8,762 nucleotides of DNA from Oleidesulfovibrio sp964593925 (GTDB lineage: Bacteria > Desulfobacterota > Desulfovibrionia > Desulfovibrionales > Desulfovibrionaceae). Shown here piece by piece: positions 1-5,525 of the stretch. A program made the position numbers and the translations under genes. A model generated the notes under the pieces. It saw only the letters and a list, made by a program, of their open reading frames with translations. It was not told the DNA's origin and made no database searches. Numbering within the stretch: the first letter of the stretch is position 1; the number at the start of each line of letters is the position of its first letter. The stretch lies in assembly GCA_964593925.1 (NCBI GenBank), contig CAZQKM010000048.1, forward strand, positions 1 through 8,762. Direction: 5' to 3'.

Positions 1-54
1 TTCGTAGGCAGGATAGTAGCTTAACTTTGTGTCCACAACTTTGTAGCAGGTTCA
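1..54 (-). mobile_element. IS3-type insertion sequence terminus, reading out of the left edge
   Basis: Read on the minus strand from 54 down to 1, this stretch begins TGAACCTGCTACA and continues with TTGTGGAC and AGTTAAGC. Those blocks recur in the same order and spacing at 5037 and 8711. About 34 of the first 40 bases match the copy at 5037, which is followed directly by an IS3-family orfA. I therefore infer that this is the left (transposase-start) end of a related element whose body lies beyond the window. The TG start is typical of IS3-family ends. The element's family is inferred through the 5037 copy, because no coding part is visible here. Confidence 0.7.
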
Positions 55-59
55 CGTGC

Positions 60-111
60 TTTTGTCTGATTTTTTGTGAACCATTGCGAGTATATCTAGT
101 TGAAGACAAAA
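60..111. repeat. 8-bp inverted repeat beside the IS end
   Basis: TTTTGTCT at 60-67 is matched by its exact reverse complement AGACAAAA at 104-111, with 36 bases between. It starts six bases from the IS terminus. A role is not evident. It could be a binding site, a weak RNA stem or chance in AT-rich DNA. The stretch 55-230 otherwise shows no gene I can defend. Confidence 0.35.
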
Positions 112-230
112 TGGATGTATTTTTCCACTCGTTTTTTAAGGAGAACTGTCAGATCAAATGGAAACTACTTCAAATTAGTCTAGAAAAGCGTTGAAACTTT
201 TTTTTCGAACAGATAGGACTGTGACGTTTT

Positions 231-265
231 CGTGTACATGAATACACTGGCGTACACGTTATAAT
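231..265 (+). promoter_or_regulatory. Candidate yajC promoter with overlapping inverted repeat
   Basis: A perfect TATAAT lies at 260-265, 16 bases before the yajC start codon. No good -35 box is present at 16-18 bases upstream. Immediately before the hexamer, CGTGTAC (231-237) and GTACACG (252-258) form a perfect 7-bp inverted repeat with a 14-base spacer. The repeat covers the place where a -35 element would be, so an activator or repressor site is possible. This is inference from sequence only. The short distance to the start codon would leave a very short leader. Confidence 0.4.
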
Positions 266-281
266 TGTAAGAGAGGAAGAT

Positions 282-647
282 ATGTTTACAGCAAGTTTGG
301 CTTATGCCATGGCCCCAGGCGGAGAGGTTGGCATGCAGGGTGGTGGGGCGTCTTGGCAGGGTATTGTTCCCTTGGTGATAATATTTTTTATTTTTTATAT
401 AATGCTCATTCGCCCTCAGCAAAAAAAGGCCAAAGAGCACAACGAAATGTTGAATAATCTACAAAAGGGAGACCAAGTGGTCACCAACGGTGGATTGTTG
501 GGGCGCATTTTGGAAATAAATGACAAATGGCTGCGCATTGAGGTGAGCGATAACGTGGAAGTCAAAGTGGCACGCGGATTTATTGCCGACCTCGTTGAGC
601 GCAAGGGCAAAAAAGACGAAGGCTCAAAAAAAGCGGCTAAAAAATAG
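282..647 (+). CDS. yajC: Preprotein translocase subunit YajC
   Basis: YajC is a small inner-membrane protein that associates with SecD and SecF and, through them, with the SecYEG channel during protein export. The 121-residue product has the family layout: a short N-terminus, one hydrophobic segment at about residues 28-43, the diagnostic RPQQKK at 44-49 just after it, and a cytoplasmic domain with GDQVVTNGG at 63-71 followed by the GRI turn. The C-terminus is a lysine-rich tail. The length is normal for the family. The start is supported by a purine-rich GAGAGGA ribosome-binding site a few bases upstream. secD and secF follow on the same strand, the usual operon order, but here with a 250-base gap before secD. 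The gene that commonly precedes yajC (tgt) is not present; the IS terminus lies about 230 bases upstream. Confidence 0.96.
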   Translation: MFTASLAYAMAPGGEVGMQGGGASWQGIVPLVIIFFIFYIMLIRPQQKKAKEHNEMLNNLQKGDQVVTNGGLLGRILEINDKWLRIEVSDNVEVKVARGFIADLVERKGKKDEGSKKAAKK

Positions 648-665
648 TAGCCAATGCTTACGTTG

Positions 666-693
666 TTGTTTTTGTACGGGAATAACGTATATT
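666..693 (+). promoter_or_regulatory. Possible secD promoter
   Basis: TTGTTT (666-671) and TATATT (688-693) are 16 bases apart and resemble a sigma-70 promoter. It lies just after yajC, about 200 bases before secD. The unusually long yajC-secD spacer makes a separate secD promoter plausible. The match is moderate and could be chance. Confidence 0.3.
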
Positions 694-739
694 CAGTTGC
701 TGTAGCGTCTTAGATTGCCTGTCTGTTTGCTTGTGATAA

Positions 740-780
740 CAGTAAGCTGCAGATCAACGGCTCGTAAATCGGCCTTACTG
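740..780 (+). promoter_or_regulatory. Stem-loop in the yajC-secD spacer
   Basis: CAGTAAG (740-746) and CTTACTG (774-780) are perfect reverse complements enclosing 27 bases, with a further possible GAT/ATC pairing inside. There is no T-run after it, so it is not a standard terminator. If secD is transcribed from yajC or from the candidate promoter at 666-693, this would sit in the leader and could affect RNA stability or translation. I do not recognise it as a known riboswitch. The rest of 648-897 shows nothing I can name, and a minus-strand open frame there looks like noise. Confidence 0.35.
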
Positions 781-897
781 CTGTGTATACCAAGAGCAGT
801 TTAGAGGCCGGAGTGCTATGCGTAGCAGAATCCGTTGCGGCGTAGTCGCAAAATTTTTTGTGCCTAACGCACAGATACCATATTTTGAGGAGTTGCA

Positions 898-2490
898 ATG
901 CTAGAGAGCCTGCGATGGAGAAGCATACTCACGCTTATTGTGGCAATGCTGGCCCTTGCCTATACATTACCAAGTATTCCTTCTGTCAGATCTTCTGTAC
1001 TTCAAAATGCCTTGCCTGATGCCAAGGTTAGCCTCGGGCTGGACTTGATGGGTGGCATTCATCTGACATTAGGAGTGGATATTGACAAGGCCCTTGAAAA
1101 TACGTTGTCCCAGATTGGGCAGGATATACGCGAATTCACACGTAGTGAAGGTATATTCTTGATGCGGCCACGCGTGGTGGCAGGAGAACGGCTTGAATTT
1201 ATTCTGTTGAAAAACGAACAGCAGGAGGCCTTGCAAAAGCTGCTTGCCGGACGTTTTGAAGGGCTTACGGTGCTGCTGCCCCAAGCTTTGAGTGATGGAC
1301 GATTAAAATATACGCTACACTTTAGCTCCGAGTATAAAAAATACTTGTCCGATCTTACCCTTGATCAGGCTGTGAAAACCATCCGAAATCGGATTGACCA
1401 GTTCGGCGTTGCAGAGCCCGATATTCGCAAGCAGCAAGACCACCGGATTCAAGTACAGCTTCCAGGTTTGCAAGACCCAGAACGGGCCGTTCAAATTATT
1501 GGTAAAACAGCCCATCTGGAATTCAGGCTGGTCCGCAATGATATTGATCCTGACAAGCTGGGCAAAGGAATTATTCCGCCTGATACCGAAATACTGGAAT
1601 TACAGCCACGCGGTACTGTAGCTGTGGGAACCCCCATTGCGGTCAGCCGTGAGGTAGCCATGTCCGGTACACACATCATAGAGGCCCGTGCGGCTTTTGA
1701 CCAGTTTAACAAACCTTATGTAGGTATGACGCTCAATGAGCGTGGTGCACGTATTTTCGAATCATTTACCGGAGAAAATACAGGAAAGCAGTTAGCCATT
1801 GTTCTTGATGGTAAAGTGTTTTCTGCTCCTCTCATTGAAGAGAAGATCAGAGGCGGTAAGGTGAGTATTACTGGTCGCTTTACTGACGCCGAAGCACATG
1901 ATCTTGCCCTGGTATTACGTGCAGGGGCACTGCCGGCTCCAGTGCAGATACTTGAGGAGCGTTCAGTGGGGCCTTCGCTTGGGCAACAGTCTATTGACCA
2001 GGGTGTTACCGCTGCTATGGCCGGTGGTGCCCTCGTAGTGGTCTTCATGGTCGTGTATTATGGTGTAGCTGGTATTGTAGCTACTACATCTCTTGTTTTT
2101 ACTTTACTACTCATTCTGGCTGGATTGGCAGGATTTGGGGCAACACTGACATTACCCGGTATTGCCGGCATCATTCTTACCCTTGGTATGGCAGTAGACG
2201 CTAATGTACTGATCTTTGAGCGTATCCGCGAAGAGTTACGCAAGGGGCTGACTCCGCGTATTGCTGTCCAGGAAGGCTATAGTAAAGCCACATTGACCAT
2301 TGTGGATGCTAATATCACGACTATTATCGCTGCTGTCATTCTGTATCAGTTTGGTACGGGTCCCATACGTGGTTTCTCTGTGACGTTAAGTCTTGGTATA
2401 CTGGCTTCCATGTTCACCGCTATTTTTGTTTCTCGCGTGCTTATGGATACTTACTGTCGTATGCGGTCCGGTCGCATGCTTAGCATTTAA
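898..2490 (+). CDS. secD: Protein translocase subunit SecD
   Basis: SecD forms with SecF a proton-driven membrane motor that helps pull preproteins through SecYEG to the periplasmic side. The 530-residue protein has an N-terminal membrane helix at about 8-25 and then the signature GLDLMGG at 47-53. A large periplasmic region follows, containing the QLPGLQDPERAVQIIG and DGKVFSAP segments. LRAGALPAP lies at about 340-348. Five hydrophobic segments occupy 370 to 520 within the RND-like membrane domain. GMAVDANVLIFERIREE places Asp434 in the membrane segment matching the essential proton-pathway aspartate of Thermus SecDF. Length is normal, with no frameshift or stop. The start has a clear GAGGAG site at 887-892, five bases from ATG. 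secF follows after 16 bases. Confidence 0.97.
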   Translation: MLESLRWRSILTLIVAMLALAYTLPSIPSVRSSVLQNALPDAKVSLGLDLMGGIHLTLGVDIDKALENTLSQIGQDIREFTRSEGIFLMRPRVVAGERLEFILLKNEQQEALQKLLAGRFEGLTVLLPQALSDGRLKYTLHFSSEYKKYLSDLTLDQAVKTIRNRIDQFGVAEPDIRKQQDHRIQVQLPGLQDPERAVQIIGKTAHLEFRLVRNDIDPDKLGKGIIPPDTEILELQPRGTVAVGTPIAVSREVAMSGTHIIEARAAFDQFNKPYVGMTLNERGARIFESFTGENTGKQLAIVLDGKVFSAPLIEEKIRGGKVSITGRFTDAEAHDLALVLRAGALPAPVQILEERSVGPSLGQQSIDQGVTAAMAGGALVVVFMVVYYGVAGIVATTSLVFTLLLILAGLAGFGATLTLPGIAGIILTLGMAVDANVLIFERIREELRKGLTPRIAVQEGYSKATLTIVDANITTIIAAVILYQFGTGPIRGFSVTLSLGILASMFTAIFVSRVLMDTYCRMRSGRMLSI

Positions 2491-2506
2491 GGAGAGGGAT
2501 TCATTC

Positions 2507-3583
2507 ATGGGATTTTCCATAATAAAGCCCGATACAAATATTGATTTTGTCGGTTTACGAAAAATATCTCTATGCCTGTCCGCGCTGGTTCTTCTAGTGG
2601 GAATGCTTTCGCTGTTTGCCAAAGGGGGGCTGAAATATGGTATTGATTTTGCCGGTGGCGTCATACTGCAAGTTCAGTTTGATAGTGCTGTGGAACCGGC
2701 AGAGCTTCAGGCGCCTCTTGCACAATTGGACCTGCAGGGGCTTACCGTGCAGCGTTTTGGCAATGCCGAGGATAATGAATTCCTTGTCAGGGTTTCACAA
2801 ACTGGAGAAAATCCTGAAGAGTTGCGTGGGGCAATGGTCCAGGCTTTTGCCAACAACTTGATCATGGGCTTTGAAGTCAAACGTCTGGAAATGGTTGGCC
2901 CCAAGGTGGGGGCAGATCTACGGTCAAAGGCTGTGGAAGCGCTATATTTTGCGGTTCTCATGATTGCCATTTATATATCAGGACGTTTTGAACAACGCTG
3001 GTTTACTGCGGGCATCATGGCTGCGGCTTTGGCTGTGGGCATGTACGGCCTTGGACAGTTTCCCATAAGCAAGGCTGGACTGGCCTTTGCTGCGCTACTC
3101 CTTACCCTTGGACTATGCTGGAAGCTTCGTCTCAATTTTGCCCTGGGGGCTCTGGTAGCCTTGGTGCACGATGTTGCCGTTACCGTGGGTATATTCTCCT
3201 TGTTTGACAAAGAGTTTGATCTGACCATTGTGGCTGCTTTGTTAACGATTATCGGCTACTCACTTAATGACACCATTATTGTATATGACCGTATTCGTGA
3301 AAATAGGCTCGCCAACAAAAAAGAAGCCTTAAGTGCTGTGATTAACCGTGCTGTCAACCAGACGCTTGGTAGAACAATCCTTACCTCCGGTACAACCTTG
3401 TTTGTCATTTTTTCCCTCTATTTTTTAGGGGGGGGGATTATTCATGACTTTGCCTTGGCCATGCTAATCGGAGTGGTAGTGGGCACGTACTCATCTATTT
3501 TCGTAGCGAGTCCCATTTTGCTCATGTTGGGAGTGGATATCCCCCTGGAAGAAGAAGCAGCTTCGGGTATGCCAGAAGTATAA
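2507..3583 (+). CDS. secF: Protein translocase subunit SecF, with an apparent extra helix pair
   Basis: SecF is the second half of the SecDF proton-driven export motor. The start at 2507 is chosen because GGAGAGGG lies just after the secD stop at a suitable distance. A frame open upstream to 2393 lies inside secD and gives a non-family N-terminus. The 358-residue product has a first membrane helix at 17-37, YGIDFAGG at 44-51 and the VGPKVG motif at 130-135. The strongly conserved GYSLNDTIIVYDRIREN (about 250-266) and TLGRTILTSGTT (about 286-297) carry Asp255 and Arg289, likely counterparts of the catalytic pair known in Thermus SecDF. Typical SecF proteins are about 300-320 residues. Here about 45 residues, 165-209, mostly hydrophobic, sit between YISGRFEQRW and LNFALGALVALVHDV, which adjoin in most SecF sequences I know. 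The acidic tail is short. Confidence 0.95.
   Translation: MGFSIIKPDTNIDFVGLRKISLCLSALVLLVGMLSLFAKGGLKYGIDFAGGVILQVQFDSAVEPAELQAPLAQLDLQGLTVQRFGNAEDNEFLVRVSQTGENPEELRGAMVQAFANNLIMGFEVKRLEMVGPKVGADLRSKAVEALYFAVLMIAIYISGRFEQRWFTAGIMAAALAVGMYGLGQFPISKAGLAFAALLLTLGLCWKLRLNFALGALVALVHDVAVTVGIFSLFDKEFDLTIVAALLTIIGYSLNDTIIVYDRIRENRLANKKEALSAVINRAVNQTLGRTILTSGTTLFVIFSLYFLGGGIIHDFALAMLIGVVVGTYSSIFVASPILLMLGVDIPLEEEAASGMPEV
3428..3436 (+). repeat. Nine-G homopolymer inside secF
   Basis: Nine consecutive G bases encode exactly Gly308, Gly309 and Gly310 of SecF. The codons could have been varied, so the pure G tract is notable. G tracts of this length are prone to polymerase slippage. A gain or loss of one base would shift the frame about 50 codons before the end. 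No functional role is shown. Confidence 0.8.
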
Positions 3584-3670
3584 GGTGCCTGGGGCTGACT
3601 GAAGTAGTTTTGCTTTGGCAATCCACGAGAGCATGGGAACGTATAGAGTCTCGTTGGTACCTCCTTTTTT
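3583..3670 (+). terminator. Rho-independent terminator after secF
   Basis: AGGTGCC (3583-3589), starting on the last base of the secF stop codon, can pair with GGTACCT (3656-3662) over seven positions with one G-U. Inside it CCACGAGA (3623-3630) pairs with TCTCGTTGG (3649-3657) with one bulged T; the two pairings share 3656-3657, so they compete by two bases. CC and six T bases follow at 3665-3670. A stem followed by a T-run marks the end of the yajC-secD-secF unit. The long outer pairing is unusual for a simple terminator, so a small structured RNA ending here is also possible. I could not match it to 4.5S RNA, tmRNA, 6S RNA or a tRNA. Confidence 0.6.
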
Positions 3671-3674
3671 ATGG

Positions 3675-3700
3675 TGGGGATATGTTTGCGCATATCCCCA
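3675..3700 (+). terminator. Perfect 10-bp hairpin, second terminator candidate
   Basis: TGGGGATATG (3675-3684) and CATATCCCCA (3691-3700) are exact reverse complements around the 6-base loop TTTGCG. The tail TTGTTGT on the + strand is moderately T-rich. On the minus strand the hairpin is followed by an A-rich tail and would not terminate. It follows the first terminator by five bases, so it may act as a backup, or as a 3' end stabiliser. Confidence 0.55.
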
Positions 3701-4332
3701 TTGTTGTATGTAGAAATCATTCTATTCCACATTGTTCAAAGGTCTGCTCGCTGATGGGTGTGCTTCGGGTACTTTTTATCTGCTTTTGATTAAAATTACC
3801 CCAGAAATGAAAAGTAGGAATTGTTCTTTTAGTCTAGACGATATATTCTTTAAGCAATCATGAGAATACATACGGATACAAGGGGTGTATATGCAGTCAG
3901 CAACCACAGGCCGGTTCATCCCGGAAATTCGAGTGTGTAGTCCGACAAAGTGGTCGAGCAAATGGACAGACCTCACGCCTGGACAATCAAGGAAACCGTC
4001 GCTCAATATTTTGAGCGTGAGACATGGTATCTCGTCGAGGTACAAAAGAGAATAGATGGTACGAAATCGGAGAGGGTAATCAACTATAAAATGGGAACGC
4101 GATTAACGGGTAAGGGCTTCAATGCCGCCTCGTAACCTTCTACCCATTAAATAAACTGAAAGCGCCGTGGAAGACTATATGAAGCGTATCTACACCTCTC
4201 CACGCTTCTAGGCGCTGGCAATCCGGGAAAAGTAGTAAATATCCGGGGATGGTTCGTAAATTTGCCGTGTATTGACCAACAAAGTGCAAGTTTTGCGTTA
4301 TGCACAGTGGTCGTCAGTTTCCAAAGCAGTAA
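3701..4332. other. 632-base stretch with no defensible gene
   Basis: Short open frames exist on both strands, about 60 codons on + from 3950 and about 90 codons on - from 4045. Neither has a convincing ribosome-binding site or a family I recognise, and they overlap each other. The + frame contains a short stretch, VEVQKRIDGTKSERVINY, faintly like the region before the conserved YYISSL segment of ISAs1-type transposases, but the resemblance is too weak to call. The structured part is the nested inverted repeat at 4161-4216. ATCCGGG occurs twice, at 4221 and 4241. The region is probably decayed sequence or lineage-specific non-coding DNA. Confidence 0.4.
4161..4216. repeat. Nested inverted repeat
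   Basis: The outer arms AGCGCC (4161-4166) and GGCGCT (4211-4216) are perfect complements. Inside them GAAGCG (4181-4186) pairs with CGCTTC (4203-4208), and GTGGA (4167-4171) can alternatively pair with TCCAC (4199-4203). The two inner pairings compete, so the RNA or single strand could adopt two folds. No T-run follows. It lies about 120 bases before the VOC gene and might be in its leader, or be a leftover recombination or repeat element. Confidence 0.4.
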
Positions 4333-4836
4333 ATGGAAAATTATTTTATGAAATATCAGGGTTGCTTACTCGTTGTCAAAGATGCTTCAGCTTCTAAAAA
4401 ATTTTATCAAGAAATTTTTGACTGTACTGTCGAGGTTGATTTGGACGGTTACGTTATTTTCAAAGAAGGAATAATGTTACAGCAGGAAGATATATGGCTT
4501 GGCTTCATAAGGAGAAAGCCCGATGCTCTTACCTACCGACATAATACAGCGGAAATATACTTTGAAGAGGACAATCTGGACACTTTTCTTGAAAACTTAT
4601 CGATCACAGTGAATGTACAAAATATGAGCCCCCTGACTGAACATGAGTGGGGGCAGCGTTCTATCAGATTCTATGACCCAGACGGACATGTTATTGAAGT
4701 TGGTGAAAGTATGTCTGTTGTCATAAAACGGTTCCTTAAAACAGGGATGACTGTTGAAGATGCAGCTGCAAAGTCAATGTTCCCGGTTTCTTTTGTAGAG
4801 GCCTGCCTTAAGGAATTGAGGGAATCGGCCAGATAA
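4333..4836 (+). CDS. VOC superfamily (glyoxalase-fold) protein with a helical C-terminal tail
   Basis: This family includes glyoxalases, dioxygenases and antibiotic-binding proteins, usually built from paired beta-alpha-beta-beta-beta units around a metal site. Substrate cannot be told from sequence. The 167-residue product begins with a typical VOC strand and helix, GCLLVVKDASASKKFYQEIF at residues 10-29. The second unit has NTAEIYFEEDNLDTFL at 71-86 and RFYDPDGHVIEVGE at 112-125, where Glu122 is in the usual position of the last metal ligand. A separate tail from about 130, KRFLKTGMTVEDAAAKSMFP, continues to the end and looks helical; I recall similar tails in Firmicutes VOC proteins. ATG at 4348 (MKYQG) is an alternative start, with a weak TGGAAAA before it. 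The gene is visibly more AT-rich than the sec genes and stands alone between two gene-poor stretches, which suggests acquisition by transfer. Confidence 0.8.
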   Translation: MENYFMKYQGCLLVVKDASASKKFYQEIFDCTVEVDLDGYVIFKEGIMLQQEDIWLGFIRRKPDALTYRHNTAEIYFEEDNLDTFLENLSITVNVQNMSPLTEHEWGQRSIRFYDPDGHVIEVGESMSVVIKRFLKTGMTVEDAAAKSMFPVSFVEACLKELRESAR

Positions 4837-5036
4837 CTCATTTTGCCAACCAACTAGAGTGGTATAGCTTTTTGTAGAATGGCATTTCTCTATGGGGTAC
4901 CATTCGTAAAAATCGCGCTGTTTTTTATCATTACGGCAAATGAAAATCGAAAATATTGCAAAAGTATCTATATATTTTTTGTCTTATTTTTTAGCATTTT
5001 AGATTAGCACTTAGACTTTTTTGGGACAATGCTGGA
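4837..5036. other. AT-rich spacer before the IS remnant
   Basis: About 200 bases contain no open frame with support. GAATGG (4877-4882) and CCATTC (4900-4905) form a 6-bp inverted repeat with a 17-base loop, and AT-rich runs follow up to the IS terminus. The first repeat could be a weak end signal for the VOC gene, but there is no adjacent T-run. No target-site duplication can be tested because the other IS end is missing. Confidence 0.4.
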
Positions 5037-5103
5037 TGATCCTGCTACAGAGTTGTGGACATGGAGTTAAGCCACTATCTTGTAGAGCCAACAGGAGAAG
5101 TGG

Positions 5104-5406
5104 ATGCGCAAGAATCGCAGGACATACGATGCGGAGTTCAAGCGGAATGCCGTTCGGATGGTCGAGTAGTCGGAACGGACGGCGTCCGATGGCGCGCAGA
5201 GTCTCGGAGTTGGAGTGGATCTTATCTACCGCTGGCGACGTGAGATGCTCGGCCAAGGGCACATTGCATTTCCGGGCCAGGGCAAAAAGGCCCTCACGGA
5301 TGAGCAGCGCAGGATTCGGGAACTTAAAAAGCAGCTCAAGGATGCCGAACTTGACCGAGATATATTAAAAAAAGCATTGGCCATCTTCAGCAAGGCACCG
5401 AAATGA
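5104..5406 (+). pseudogene. IS3-family orfA (transposase DNA-binding subunit), amber-interrupted
   Basis: OrfA of IS3 elements supplies the helix-turn-helix and leucine-zipper part of the transposase and binds the element's ends. The frame starts MRKNRRTYDAEFKRNAVRMV, typical of the family, and then meets TAG at 5167-5169. The same frame continues without further stops to 5406 with family features: SLGVGVDLIYRWRREML (the second part of the helix-turn-helix) and a basic, zipper-like LKKQLKDAELDRDILKKAL near the end. Including the stop position it would be 100 codons, a normal length. A single base change from CAG to TAG would explain the break. The downstream half has a possible GTG start at 5215 but would lack the first helix. 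It overlaps orfB by ATGA. Confidence 0.88.
5367..5373 (+). promoter_or_regulatory. Programmed -1 frameshift site of the IS
   Basis: Seven A bases, phased A AAA AAA in the orfA frame, lie about 30 bases before its stop. Slippage by -1 leads directly into the orfB frame, which begins with its own ATG at 5403. This is the known way IS3 elements make the OrfAB transposase. With orfA interrupted and orfB cut short, it can no longer make an active fusion. Confidence 0.7.
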
Positions 5407-5525
5407 AATTTTGTTTCATCAGGGACCACCGCTCGCAGTTTTCGGTGAAGAGGATGTGCCATGCGTTTAAGGTTTCCAAGAGCGGATGCCTATGTTTTAC
5501 GCGGTGGACTCTCTATATATTCTGA
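5403..5525 (+). pseudogene. IS3-family orfB (transposase catalytic subunit), N-terminal fragment
   Basis: The frame starts MKFCFIRDHRSQFSVKRMC and continues AFKVSKSG, matching the beginning of IS3 OrfB proteins, where SRSGYYAW or similar follows. After SKSG (about codon 28, near 5488) the match fades: the bases TTTTACGCGGTGG look like a distorted version of the expected YYAW codons. The frame then ends at 5523-5525. An intact OrfB is about 260-290 residues and holds the DDE catalytic core, so this fragment is inactive. It overlaps the stop codon of the opposing receiver/TPR gene. Confidence 0.8.

Larger units (their letters stand above)
5037..5510 (+). mobile_element. Truncated IS3-family element, left part only
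   Basis: The terminus TGATCCTGCTACA at 5037 is shared with the ends at 54 (inverted) and 8711. About 65 bases in, an IS3-type orfA starts, followed by the beginning of orfB in the -1 frame, which is the standard arrangement for this family. orfB homology stops at around 5490 and no right terminus or DDE catalytic region is present, so roughly two thirds of the element is missing. The exact right boundary is uncertain (between about 5485 and 5515). The remnant is transposition-defective unless supplied with both a transposase and a missing end. Confidence 0.85.

Noticed and set aside
111..194. A 27-codon frame upstream of yajC as a leader peptide
   Set aside because: No good ribosome-binding site, no arrest-like motif and an ordinary AT-rich composition, so chance is sufficient.
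2393..2506. Upstream extension of secF inside secD
   Set aside because: It gives a Cys-rich N-terminus unlike SecF, while ATG 2507 has a clear ribosome-binding site and a family-like start.
3583..3670. A tRNA, 4.5S RNA or T-box element after secF
   Set aside because: The 7-bp closing stem invites these ideas, but there is no T-loop sequence, no SRP GGAAG-type apical loop and no T-box consensus. A terminator-like structure is enough to explain it.
3776..4135. Opposing small frames on both strands between secF and the VOC gene
   Set aside because: They overlap each other, lack ribosome-binding sites and have no recognised family. The faint ISAs1-transposase resemblance of the + frame rests on fewer than 20 residues.
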